Shown one piece after another: positions 17,259 through 25,031 of a stretch of DNA of 64,000 bases (position 1 is the first letter of the stretch; each line of letters begins with the position of its first letter). The stretch lies in contig JAFAJV010000028.1 of assembly GCA_019235995.1 (NCBI GenBank), positions 1 to 64,000 of the forward strand, written 5' to 3'. Below the pieces are notes generated by a model that worked only from the letters and a program-made list of their open reading frames with translations, did no database searches and was not told the DNA's origin. A program made the translations under genes and the position numbers. Origin of the DNA: Vulcanimicrobiota bacterium. GTDB lineage: Bacteria; Vulcanimicrobiota; Vulcanimicrobiia; Vulcanimicrobiales; Vulcanimicrobiaceae.

Positions 17259-17422
17259 ACAGTGCCCCGGACCACCACTGCTAGGGCCGTGGTTTCACGC
17301 TCGCGGCAAAAACTCCTCAGCAGCGTCCCGGCGCCAGGCGGCGATCGCAGGGGTTTGCGGCTTCGCTTCTAAAGCACGGCCATGGCGCTTTTGCTGGGCC
17401 GCCCGGCCCGGACCTGATACCG

Positions 17423-17459
17423 AGCCGCTCGCTCGTATGAGCAAGCGGCTTTTGTTTTT
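17423..17459 (+). terminator. intrinsic terminator or leader attenuator
   Basis: An 11-base stem (17423-17433 with 17440-17450, one mismatch) with a six-base loop is followed by TTTGTTTTT, the form of a rho-independent terminator on the plus strand. No plus-strand gene precedes it. The stretch 17259-17422 holds no ORF I can support, so this either ends a small RNA or attenuates the gene starting at 17490. Confidence 0.6.
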
Positions 17460-17489
17460 GGTTTGTCGAGAATGAGAGGTGCAGATTTC

Positions 17490-17882
17490 ATGACGCAAGC
17501 CATCGAGCCGACGGAGATCTCGTTAGACGCCTACACGCTCTGTAGCTTTTTGCCGAACATCGAGTCGGCTCGCGCGCTGCCGCTCGTGCTGATCGGGTAC
17601 CGTCAAAGCGAAGACCCATGGTTCGTGTGGCTCGTTCCGAAAGACGGCGTGGACCCACAGGGCCTCACCGACGACCCCTATTACGCGAAAGTGCTTCACG
17701 ATCCGCGAGCATATTTCAAGAAGAAGCTCGCCAAATACGTCGAGGAGACCGGCTCGGTCAAGCGCGGAATCGAGATGCTGATCGACTGCCACCAAAACCA
17801 TCTGGCGCTGACGCCGTTGACGGAGCTCCGCGAACAGCCCTTCCGCCACCCGCTCCAAGTCGAGCTCGTCGGAGCGTTCTAG
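17490..17882 (+). CDS. conserved-looking hypothetical protein, 130 aa
   Basis: I do not recognise this 130-residue soluble protein. It has no signal peptide, membrane segment or clear motif. The composition is ordinary for a folded protein, with an aromatic-rich middle (EDPWFVWLVPKDGV) and a basic helix (RAYFKKKLAKYVEE). I chose the ATG at 17490 because AGAGGTG lies 8 bases upstream; starts at 17463 and 17472 lack a ribosome-binding site. A terminator-like hairpin ends 30 bases upstream, so expression may be controlled by attenuation. It is convergent with the next minus-strand gene and is separated from it by 11 bases. Confidence 0.7.
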   Translation: MTQAIEPTEISLDAYTLCSFLPNIESARALPLVLIGYRQSEDPWFVWLVPKDGVDPQGLTDDPYYAKVLHDPRAYFKKKLAKYVEETGSVKRGIEMLIDCHQNHLALTPLTELREQPFRHPLQVELVGAF

Positions 17883-17893
17883 GGACCTCTCCT

Positions 17894-18592
17894 TCAGACG
17901 TTCCCTAGCGCCCTAATCCGGCGGCGGTAGACGATGCGGACCGGCATCGAGGCCGGCGCGCCGCGTTGGTGCAGACGCGCCTCGATCGTCAAGGTTACGG
18001 TGAGCGCGAGCAGCAGTCCGTCGTCGACCGCATAGTAAGCGGTCCCGTCCATTCGCATGCGGCCCGAAACGGTTGCATCGGCGCGGCCGGGTAGCGCGCC
18101 GTCCATCGGTCCCTCCGACTCGAACCTCACGGCGACCGTCGCGCGGCCTTCGATGGGTCCGCTGGCGGCCGGACGCAGAAAGCCGCGCAGCAAGGTGTGG
18201 CCCTGGAGCGGCGAGCTCGCCGCGAACGGAACCGGGCGGTGGAGTTCCCGGACGTCTTGCAGCGTGACGCTGTCCAAGCGCACGGCAAACGGCTGATTCA
18301 GTACGGTGAGGAAGTTTGGATCGTCGTCGACCGTGTCTTCGAAAGAGCCGTCCGGCCGCAGCATTTGAACGAACCGCGCCTTTCCGCTGGTATTCTCGTC
18401 GCCGGCGGTGCGCGTGTACCGAGCGTCCGCCTCGAATCGGAGCGACCGCGCGTCGCTCCGGATCGACAGGTGCTGCGTGCCTGCGTATCCGACGCCGGAC
18501 ACGGTGGCGCTCCGTTCGCCCTGATAGACGTCTTCACCGAGGATCCGGTACTGCAGGTCGGCATGCGCCGGCGCCGCCGGCGACAACAGCAC
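17894..18592 (-). CDS. secreted beta-rich protein of unknown function, start codon unclear
   Basis: Unrecognised protein, about 232-241 residues, rich in beta-strand patterns (repeated xRFEAxARY and VAVRFESEG segments), with a VYRRRIRALGNV end. The first canonical start, GTG 18592, would cut the signal peptide in half. Nine codons further upstream, an in-frame ATC at 18619 gives the perfect signal sequence MKLGVALLAVLLSPAAPAHA, and an ACGGAG ribosome-binding site stands exactly 7 bases before it. I therefore think translation starts at ATC 18619, or that the base is a sequencing error for ATG. Export to the periplasm or cell surface follows from the signal peptide. No neighbour suggests a function. 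Confidence 0.72.
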   Translation of the reverse strand: MLLSPAAPAHADLQYRILGEDVYQGERSATVSGVGYAGTQHLSIRSDARSLRFEADARYTRTAGDENTSGKARFVQMLRPDGSFEDTVDDDPNFLTVLNQPFAVRLDSVTLQDVRELHRPVPFAASSPLQGHTLLRGFLRPAASGPIEGRATVAVRFESEGPMDGALPGRADATVSGRMRMDGTAYYAVDDGLLLALTVTLTIEARLHQRGAPASMPVRIVYRRRIRALGNV

Positions 18593-18694
18593 GGCAAGCA
18601 GGGCAACGCCAAGTTTGATTGTGGAGCTCCGTTTCTTCCGAGTGGTTCTTTTCTCTTAACAGTATCACCCGATGCAAGAGGAAGCCGACGCTCT

Positions 18695-19012
18695 CTACAT
18701 TCGGTTGAAAGCGGCCCGGCGCCGCTGGCTCAGAAAGAAGCGGACGTCCGCGGTGCGTTCGCAGACGACGATGGTCTCGGCGTCGGTAAAGACGCGCCCA
18801 TTGATCGTGATGGTAAAATCGCCCGCTGCGAGCCCGGAGAGCGTGCGATGGAGGCTGCGCGAAAACTTGTCGGGCGGCGCGTGCGCTCCGATCGCCTCGC
18901 GCACGGCAAACCGCAGCAGATCGCGGATGCGCACCGGCGTCGCAAGCGCGAAGGCGCCCGAGCCGCCGACGGCGACGGCGTGGAGATCGAGCGGAACCTT
19001 CACGCGGATCAT
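18695..19012 (-). CDS. hypothetical protein, 105 aa
   Basis: Unrecognised small soluble protein, 105 residues from ATG 19012. Its composition (MIRVKVPLDLHAVAVGG opening, a helix LLRFAVREAIGAH and a strand pair FTITINGRVFTDAETIVVCE) looks more like a folded protein than the opposite-strand frames, which are rich in Arg and Ser. There is no good ribosome-binding site. It is divergent from the gene at 19075 with 62 bases between starts. The 102 bases between it and the secreted-protein gene hold only the latter's leader. Confidence 0.45.
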   Translation of the reverse strand: MIRVKVPLDLHAVAVGGSGAFALATPVRIRDLLRFAVREAIGAHAPPDKFSRSLHRTLSGLAAGDFTITINGRVFTDAETIVVCERTADVRFFLSQRRRAAFNRM

Positions 19013-19074
19013 CAGCCCGTCATTTTCTGCCGCATCGAGGAGCTGCCTGCTGCCGGGGATAAATGATTTAGTCA

Positions 19075-19470
19075 ATGTCCTTCGGGAATGTGCCGGCGGA
19101 CACGCTGGGCGGCGCACTCGAAAAGCTACTCGCGAAGATGGACGAAAGCGAACTCGCCATCTGGTACGAGCGCGAGCTTGCCACGATGCCGCTCGAAGCG
19201 TTTCATGCGTTCGTCGAGGCGCTTTTTGCAGCATTTCGCGCGCGCGGTGAATCCTCCGAAGATGCGGCCGAGGGCGCCGGCACGACGCTCGAGAGCATCT
19301 CGCGGCGACAGCAGGGCGCACCGGAGGCGCTGATCGCGTATGCGCGTGCCAATCGGGACCTCCTCAAGGAATCGATCACGCTGTTCGTGCGCCGGCGCCC
19401 GGACTTCGTCGCGGTCTTGCCGGCGACGCTGCGCGAAGCGCTCGCCGAAGGGCTGATATCGAACGCATGA
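19075..19470 (+). CDS. hypothetical helical protein, 131 aa
   Basis: Unrecognised, mainly alpha-helical, acidic protein of 131 residues without signal peptide or membrane segment. Amphipathic helices such as LGGALEKLLAKMDESELAIW and AFHAFVEALFAAFRARG suggest a helical bundle. Its stop overlaps the ATG of the next gene (atga), so it is translationally coupled to a membrane-anchored protein and may be a partner of it. The start ATG 19075 has a weak ribosome-binding site. Confidence 0.65.
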   Translation: MSFGNVPADTLGGALEKLLAKMDESELAIWYERELATMPLEAFHAFVEALFAAFRARGESSEDAAEGAGTTLESISRRQQGAPEALIAYARANRDLLKESITLFVRRRPDFVAVLPATLREALAEGLISNA

Positions 19471-20216
19471 GAGAGCCTCCGCGCCGGCGCCGGTTAGACG
19501 ACGAGCCGAGTGGAGGGCTGCCGCTCTTCCCGCTGATCTTGGTGGTCGTCTTGGCCGGCCTTTTGCTTGGCGGAGCGCTCGCGCACTTCTTCGGCGGATC
19601 GGGCGGCGCGCCCGCGCCGAAGAACGTCGCCGTCGCGCCGATGTCCTCCGCCACACCGCTGCAGCCACTCGCGGCGCCGTCTCCGAGCGCGACGCCGACG
19701 CTGCTGCGCCGTCCCACGGCGGCGCCCTCGCTCACGCCGACGCCGGCGGTGTCGCCGAAGCTCTCGGCGACGCCGAAGCTCACGCCTGCGCCGAAGCGGG
19801 TCGCGGTCGCGACGGTCCATCCGAGTGCGACCCCCCTGCAGACGCCCACGCCGAGTCCAACGGTGACGGTCGCGCCGAAAGCGGCGGCGACGCCGAAACC
19901 GCCGGCGGCGACGCCGGTCGTCGCACCGGAAGGCGACGACCGCGCCACGTCGGTCGTGCGCTCGTACTTGCAGGCGTTGAGCCGCGGAGACCGGCCGGGC
20001 GCGGCGGCATATCTGGCGCACGGAACGCCCAGCGAGAACTTCATGGGCTCCGGCTCACACATCCAGTCCATTCGTTCGGCCAATGTGGGGCCGGATACGT
20101 ACAAGGTAACCGCCGACGTCGAAACGGCGAGCGGCGAGTACTACGTGACGTTTACGTTGCAGCCGGGTCCCGCCGGCTTACAGATCACCGACCACTACGC
20201 GATCAAGACTCAATAG
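19467..20216 (+). CDS. membrane-anchored protein with Pro/Thr-rich spacer and C-terminal NTF2-like domain
   Basis: A 249-residue bitopic protein. A basic cytoplasmic N-terminus (RRRR near residue 8) precedes one transmembrane helix at about residues 18-44. Residues 50-155 are a low-complexity Ala/Pro/Thr/Ser spacer built from repeats such as ATPKLTPAPK, probably spanning the periplasm. The last 95 residues (VVRSYLQALSRGDRPGAAAYL onward) have the helix-then-sheet pattern of an NTF2/SnoaL-like fold with DVETASGEYYVTFTLQ strands. The function is unknown. The upstream gene overlaps by 4 bases. The gene is convergent with the symporter gene, 7 bases away. Confidence 0.7.
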   Translation: MREPPRRRRLDDEPSGGLPLFPLILVVVLAGLLLGGALAHFFGGSGGAPAPKNVAVAPMSSATPLQPLAAPSPSATPTLLRRPTAAPSLTPTPAVSPKLSATPKLTPAPKRVAVATVHPSATPLQTPTPSPTVTVAPKAAATPKPPAATPVVAPEGDDRATSVVRSYLQALSRGDRPGAAAYLAHGTPSENFMGSGSHIQSIRSANVGPDTYKVTADVETASGEYYVTFTLQPGPAGLQITDHYAIKTQ

Positions 20217-20223
20217 GCGATAG

Positions 20224-21852
20224 CTAAATTTCGGCGCCGAGGCCGGTGTTGGCGCGAACCTGGAGCTGATCGAACATCTGCTCCGACTCGCGGTCGCGCC
20301 ACAGCAGCGTGCCGAAGATCGCGCCGACGAAGCCGATCGGAATCGAAACGATCCCCGGGTTCTCGAGCGGAAAGCTTGCGCGGCTTCCCATGAATACGGG
20401 GCTTGCCGCGATCAGCGCCAGCGATGCTCCCAGCCCGGAGAGCATGCCGATCATCGCGCCCGACCGAGAGAAGCGCCGCCACGACAGCGCCAGCAGAATG
20501 ACGGGTACGTTCGCACTCGCGGCAACCGCGAATGCGAGGCCGACGAGAAACGCCACGTTGAAGCCGCGCAGCGCGATCGATAGCACGATGGCGAGGATGC
20601 CGACGCCGAAAGCCGCCACGCGCGCGACGAAGAGATGCTCGGTCTCGTCGCCGCGGCCGTTTCTCACGAGGCTGAACCAAATGTCGTGCGCGAACGCGGA
20701 GGATGCGGTCAGCGTGAGTCCCGAGACGACCGCGAGAATGGTCGCAAACGCGACAGCGGCGACGAAGGCCGTCAAGAGCGAGCCCTCGAGTCCGGCCGCG
20801 AGGAGCGGAGCCGCCAAGTTGCTGTCGGGCTGCGGCACGATGTACGCCTGTTTCGTCAGCTGTTCGTTGAGCGCGGCCTGTTGCGCCGGGTGGTGCGCGA
20901 TGTAGGCGATGGCCTGGCCGGCGTACATGCGCGGGCCGATGCGCTCCTTGCCGACGATGGTAGCCGCGCCTAAACCCATGAACGACGTCGACAGGTAGAA
21001 TGCGCCGATCAGCACCATCGCCCACGCCACGGACGTCCGAGCGGCCTGCGCCGACGGCACCGTGAAGAACCGCATAAGAATATGCGGCAGGCCGGCCGTG
21101 CCGAGCACGAGCGCGAGCCCGAGCGACACGAGATTCCACGCGCCGGGCGCGCCGTGGAAGAGCAGGCCGGGCTGCAAGAGGTTGACGGCGTGGTCGCCCG
21201 CGCGAACGTGTGACGCCGCCGCGAGGAAGCCTCCCAGCGAAAAGTGATAGTGCGCCAGAACCAGCAGCGAAAGCCCTACCGCCGCCGACAGCAAGAGCGC
21301 GGCGGTGATGATCTGGACCCACGTCGTCGCCAGCATGCCGCCGAACAGCACGTAGATCAGCATCAAGACGCCGACGGCGACGATCGCCGCGACGTCTCCG
21401 AGCTGCGGAAGCAGCAGCTTGGCCAGGGCGCTGACGCCGACCATCTGCGCTATCAAGAAGAAGAGCGTGATCGCGAGCGTCGAGAGCGCCGCGGTGGCGC
21501 GAACGCCGCGGCCGCGCAAACGGAACGACACGAGATCTGCCACGGTATACTTGCCGGCGTTGCGCAAAGGCTCGGCCACCAGGAAAAGGACGGCAAGATA
21601 TGCGACGAGCCATCCGACCGCATACATGAAGCCGTCGAAACCGTAGAACGCGATCAGGCCGGTGATTCCGAGGAAAGACGCGGCCGAGAAGTATTCGCCG
21701 GCGATGGCCCACCCGTTCTGGAGTCCTCCGATGCGCCGGTTAGCGGCGTAGAAACCGCGTCGCGTCGTGCTCTGGCCCGAGGCCCAATACGTTACGATGA
21801 GCGTGATGCCGACGAAGATCGCGAACATCACGAGAGTCTGCTGAGTTCTCAT
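20224..21852 (-). CDS. sodium:solute symporter, acetate permease (ActP)-like
   Basis: Thirteen-helix SSS-family sodium symporter of 542 residues in the inner membrane. The family signature near the N-terminus (GWAIAGEYFSAASFLGITGLIA), the sodium-site helix GLPHILMRFFTVPSAQAAR and a long periplasmic loop between residues 270 and 340 match the ActP subgroup, which takes up acetate and other short monocarboxylates. The DUF485 gene immediately upstream (3-base gap) is the usual YjcH partner of ActP, which supports the subgroup. The pair is the tail of the sufCDSU operon, an unusual place. The start is ATG 21852. Confidence 0.88.
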   Translation of the reverse strand: MRTQQTLVMFAIFVGITLIVTYWASGQSTTRRGFYAANRRIGGLQNGWAIAGEYFSAASFLGITGLIAFYGFDGFMYAVGWLVAYLAVLFLVAEPLRNAGKYTVADLVSFRLRGRGVRATAALSTLAITLFFLIAQMVGVSALAKLLLPQLGDVAAIVAVGVLMLIYVLFGGMLATTWVQIITAALLLSAAVGLSLLVLAHYHFSLGGFLAAASHVRAGDHAVNLLQPGLLFHGAPGAWNLVSLGLALVLGTAGLPHILMRFFTVPSAQAARTSVAWAMVLIGAFYLSTSFMGLGAATIVGKERIGPRMYAGQAIAYIAHHPAQQAALNEQLTKQAYIVPQPDSNLAAPLLAAGLEGSLLTAFVAAVAFATILAVVSGLTLTASSAFAHDIWFSLVRNGRGDETEHLFVARVAAFGVGILAIVLSIALRGFNVAFLVGLAFAVAASANVPVILLALSWRRFSRSGAMIGMLSGLGASLALIAASPVFMGSRASFPLENPGIVSIPIGFVGAIFGTLLWRDRESEQMFDQLQVRANTGLGAEI

Positions 21853-21855
21853 GGC

Positions 21856-22191
21856 TCAGGGACGCGCGTCGAAGAGCTCGCGAGTTTCGTGTTTTCGAAT
21901 GCGGGCGGCCTGGAGATCGAACTTGCGCGCTCGCCGCACGTAAAGCGCGAGCAACAGCCAGGCCATTGCGAACTGCGAGAGGGCGAAGGCGTAGGCGATC
22001 GTGAGCGGGCCCCACGCCGGCCGGCTCATGACTGCCGGCCAGAATCCCACCGAGACGGGCAACGCGAGATAGTAGGCGATGAAGAAGAACGTCGCCGGCG
22101 TGACGAACCACCGGCGCGCGCGGACGAGCGCGCGAAACTCCGGTTCGGCGGCTAACTCCGTCCAGCGGGTGGTCCTGAGATGGTGCATCAT
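21856..22191 (-). CDS. DUF485 inner-membrane protein (YjcH-like)
   Basis: Small 111-residue membrane protein with two transmembrane helices (about residues 28-50 and 62-85), matching DUF485: an N-terminal FRALVRARRWFVTPATFFFIAYY stretch and a LTIAYAFALSQFAMAWLLL second helix. In many bacteria it is encoded just before an ActP symporter, as here, and probably assists it. The ATG at 22191 overlaps the sufU stop (atga); the open frame further upstream is sufU read out of frame. Confidence 0.82.
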   Translation of the reverse strand: MMHHLRTTRWTELAAEPEFRALVRARRWFVTPATFFFIAYYLALPVSVGFWPAVMSRPAWGPLTIAYAFALSQFAMAWLLLALYVRRARKFDLQAARIRKHETRELFDARP

Positions 22192-22577
22192 TCCTCGTCC
22201 GGCCAGCCGGCCAGTTCGCCGATCGCTGCGCTCTTGAGGACGCGCAGACCCAGCATCGCGCACTTCATGCGGGTCGGGCTGATGCCGATCCCAACGTTCT
22301 CCAATACGGCGTCCTTCGAGAGCTTCGCGACGTCCGCCAGCTTCATGCCCTTGACCATCTCCGTCAGCATCGAGGCAGAGGCCTGGCTGATCGCGCAGCC
22401 CTTGCCCGAGAAGCGAACGTCCTCGACCACGCCGTCGTCGAGCTTCAGCTGCATTCGAATCTCATCGCCGCACAGCGGGTTGAGATCCTCGGCTTGCGCG
22501 TCCGAGCGTTCGAGCGTGCCGAAGTTGCGCGGATTTCGGTAGTGGTCTAGGATGTAATCGCGGTAGAAGTCATCCAT
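22188..22577 (-). CDS. sufU: Fe-S assembly scaffold/sulfur-transfer protein SufU
   Basis: U-type protein that receives sulfur from SufS during Fe-S cluster assembly; 129 residues. The zinc/cluster ligands are Cys36 in NPLCGDE with Asp38, Cys61 in GKGCAIS and a third Cys near 105 in RMKCAML. The insertion before the last cysteine (GIGISPTRMKC) marks it as SufU rather than IscU. It follows sufS by 22 bases, and its stop overlaps the DUF485 start. The paralogue at 26513 lacks that insertion, so the two probably have different roles. Confidence 0.92.
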   Translation of the reverse strand: MDDFYRDYILDHYRNPRNFGTLERSDAQAEDLNPLCGDEIRMQLKLDDGVVEDVRFSGKGCAISQASASMLTEMVKGMKLADVAKLSKDAVLENVGIGISPTRMKCAMLGLRVLKSAAIGELAGWPDEE

Positions 22578-22599
22578 CCGAGGATTTCTTTTCGCTTCC

Positions 22600-23844
22600 T
22601 CAGACTCCGAAGACGCGCGCGGCCTTTTCGATCCCGCTGCAGAGCGCGTCGACGTCGGCCTCGCTGTTATAGATGTAGAAGGAGGCGCGCGCGGTTGCGG
22701 CCCATCCCATCTTGTCCATCAGCGGCATCGTGCAATGATGTCCGGCGCGCACGCAAACTCCTTCGGTGTCGAGGATAGAGGCGAGGTCGTGCGCGTGCAC
22801 GTCCGCGAAGTTGAACGAGATCACGCCGGAGACCAGGGCGGGGTCGCGCGGACCGTAGATCGCAAGGCCTCGAGGTTCGAACTCCGCCAGCCGCCCGAGG
22901 GCGTAACCGGTCAGGATCCGCTCGTGCTCGCGGACCCATTCCATGCCGATCGCCTGCAGGTACTCGGCGGCGACGCCGAAGGCGATCGCATCGGCGATGT
23001 TGCTCGTGCCGGCCTCGAATTTTCGCGGGGGATCGTTGAACGTCGTATGCGCGTATTCGACCCTACGGATCATGTCGCCGCCGGTGACAAACGGCGGCAT
23101 GGCCGCAAGCAGGTCGTGCTTTCCGTAGAGGACGCCGATTCCGGTCGGCCCGAGCATCTTGTGGCCGCTGAAAGTGTAGAAGTCGGCGTCGAGCGCCTTG
23201 ACGTCGACCGGCAGGTGCGGCGCGCCCTGCGCCCCGTCGACCAAGACGACCGCGCCTGCCGCGTGCGCCCGGGGGATGATCGTCTCGAGCGGCGCGATCG
23301 TGCCGAGCGTATTGCTGACGTGAGCGATTGCCACGAGCTTGCAGCCTTCGAGCAGTCGATCCAGATCGTCGAGCACGAGCACGCCGCGGTCATCGACGGG
23401 GATGAAGCGCAGCTCCGCGCCGGTGCGTTGGGCGAGGAGCTGCCACGGCACGAGGTCGGAATGGTGCTCGAGCTCGGTCAGCAGGAGCGCGTCGCCGGCG
23501 CGAAGGTTGCTGCTGCCCCAGGAATAGGCGACCAGGTTGATCGCTTCCGTCGTGTTGCGGACCCACACGATTTCCGAGGTCTGGGCGCCTACGAAGCGCG
23601 CGAGCTTGACCCTGGCGCGCTCGTACTCCGTGGTCGCACGCGCGGCGATCTCATATACGCCGCGGTGAATGTTCGCGTTGTACTGCTCGTAATAGTCTAC
23701 GAGCGCCTGGATGACTGCCCTGGGCTTCTGCGACGTCGCGGCCGAGTCGAGGTAGACGAGGCGCTTACCACGCGACGTCGGTCGGGCCAGAATCGGAAAA
23801 TCCGCGACGATCGCGTCGACCTTCGGCGTCGCGGCTACGCTCAC
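22600..23844 (-). CDS. sufS: cysteine desulfurase SufS
   Basis: PLP-dependent type II cysteine desulfurase that supplies persulfide sulfur for Fe-S clusters; 414 residues. The PLP-binding Lys is in YTFSGHKMLGPTGIG, the catalytic Cys in RAGHHCTMPLM, and the N-terminus has the YLDSAATSQKP motif. The GTG at 23844 overlaps the sufD stop (gtga), so it is coupled to sufD; the open frame extends much further but that part is out of frame with sufD. SufU downstream is its expected sulfur acceptor. Confidence 0.95.
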   Translation of the reverse strand: MSVAATPKVDAIVADFPILARPTSRGKRLVYLDSAATSQKPRAVIQALVDYYEQYNANIHRGVYEIAARATTEYERARVKLARFVGAQTSEIVWVRNTTEAINLVAYSWGSSNLRAGDALLLTELEHHSDLVPWQLLAQRTGAELRFIPVDDRGVLVLDDLDRLLEGCKLVAIAHVSNTLGTIAPLETIIPRAHAAGAVVLVDGAQGAPHLPVDVKALDADFYTFSGHKMLGPTGIGVLYGKHDLLAAMPPFVTGGDMIRRVEYAHTTFNDPPRKFEAGTSNIADAIAFGVAAEYLQAIGMEWVREHERILTGYALGRLAEFEPRGLAIYGPRDPALVSGVISFNFADVHAHDLASILDTEGVCVRAGHHCTMPLMDKMGWAATARASFYIYNSEADVDALCSGIEKAARVFGV

Positions 23845-25031
23845 GATAGCTTCCGCGCCAGCGTGTCGCGGATTTCGTCGCGGAGCGACGCGGTGGGAAA
23901 GCGCTCGATGGCCGGCTCGAAGAATCCCAGCGCGATCATTCCCTCGGCCGCCGACCGTTCGATGCCGCGCGACTCCATGTAAAAGATTTGATCCGCGTCG
24001 ATCGCGCCGACGGTCGCGCCGTGGTAGGCCTTCACGTCGTTGGCGCCGATCTCGAGGGCCGGGACGGAGTCGACGTGGGCGCTCGGCGAGAGGAGGAGCG
24101 CGTCGTCGCGGAGCCTTGCGTCGCTCCCTTGTGCGTGGGGCGCAATCCGTATGTTGCCGAGAAACCTCGCCTGCCCGCGCTCGCTCGCGGCCGACTTGAC
24201 GATCGTCTCGGACGTCGCTTTGCCGGCGCGATGCTCGACCGTGCTGACGACGTCCACGTGTTGCGACGATCGCGGGAAGAAAATCGTGGTGACGTCGGCG
24301 CGCGCTCCGGGATGATCGAACTCCACCAAGAGATCCCCTGCCGCAAGTCGGCCGCCGAGCTCCGCGCATGCCCAGGAAACCGCCGCGTCGCGACCGGGAC
24401 GAGCCGCGCGGCTCGTGATGACGCGCGCGCCCTCGCCGGCATACTGCAGCACCGCGTACGTCACGTTCGCGTTCTCTTCGGTGACGATCTCCGCTGCGCC
24501 GCAGACGAACGCGTCGCCTTCGCCCGTTATACGCTCGATGATCGTCGCGCTTGCGCCGCGCTCGGCGAGGACGACGTTCCAGGGGAAGATCGCCGCACCG
24601 GCGGCGGCGTCAGCGCGGATCACGATCGGCTCGTGCGCGGCGCGATCCGCGCGAACGTAAATGAAGGCGCCAACTGAGGCGAACGCCGCGGCCAGCGCGC
24701 CGAACTTGGTCTTCGCGATTCTCGTCGTGCCGAACGCCCGCGCGAAAAGTTCCGGATACTCTCGCGCCGCGGTCGCCAGATCGCACGCCAGGACGCCGTC
24801 GCCGGCGTTTTCTACGCGAACGCTGCCGCTCGCCGGACCGATCGCGTCGGCGGACGGCGCGATCGTCTCGAAATCGACGCGCCAGAATCGCCCGGGCTTC
24901 TCGCGGCCGCTGCGCAGCGAGAAGAAGCGCTCCAGCGCGGCCGTCCGGGCGCTACGATCCAAGGGCGGCCGCTCGAGCGAAGAGACTTTGTCGTAGAGCT
25001 CTTCTCTGGGAGCCGTCAGCGTGTCAGGCAA
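23841..25031 (-). CDS. sufD: Fe-S cluster assembly protein SufD (SufB/SufD family)
   Basis: Beta-helix scaffold subunit of the SufBCD complex, 396 residues, nearer SufD than SufB in length. The C-terminal signature AYHGATVGAIDADQIFYMES followed by GIERSAAEGMIALGFFEPAIE is typical of SufD. I chose TTG 25031, overlapping the sufC stop by 8 bases, giving MPDTLTAPREELYDKVSSLE; AGGG lies about 9 bases upstream. The open frame continues into sufC but has no better start. No sufB gene is present in the cluster, so either SufB is encoded elsewhere or this protein forms a homodimeric scaffold with SufC. Confidence 0.88.
   Translation of the reverse strand: MPDTLTAPREELYDKVSSLERPPLDRSARTAALERFFSLRSGREKPGRFWRVDFETIAPSADAIGPASGSVRVENAGDGVLACDLATAAREYPELFARAFGTTRIAKTKFGALAAAFASVGAFIYVRADRAAHEPIVIRADAAAGAAIFPWNVVLAERGASATIIERITGEGDAFVCGAAEIVTEENANVTYAVLQYAGEGARVITSRAARPGRDAAVSWACAELGGRLAAGDLLVEFDHPGARADVTTIFFPRSSQHVDVVSTVEHRAGKATSETIVKSAASERGQARFLGNIRIAPHAQGSDARLRDDALLLSPSAHVDSVPALEIGANDVKAYHGATVGAIDADQIFYMESRGIERSAAEGMIALGFFEPAIERFPTASLRDEIRDTLARKLS

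Noticed and set aside
17259-17310. ECF autoregulatory promoter (GTGAAAC as -35)
   Set aside because: No CGTC/CGTT-type -10 lies at 16-17 bases, so the single half-match is not enough.
17284-17460. Possible 4.5S (SRP) RNA or 6S RNA before the terminator hairpin
   Set aside because: The SRP core GGTCAGG/GGAAGCAGC pairing is absent, and no long central bubble typical of 6S RNA can be drawn.
19600-19930. Tandem DNA repeat or CRISPR-like array in the Pro/Thr-rich gene
   Set aside because: The periodicity comes from a low-complexity protein spacer with imperfect codon repeats; there are no equal-length spacers or identical repeats.
22860-22890. GGTTCGAA-like T-loop suggesting a tRNA
   Set aside because: It lies inside sufS and has no matching acceptor, D or anticodon stems; the same holds for similar strings elsewhere, so no tRNA is called.
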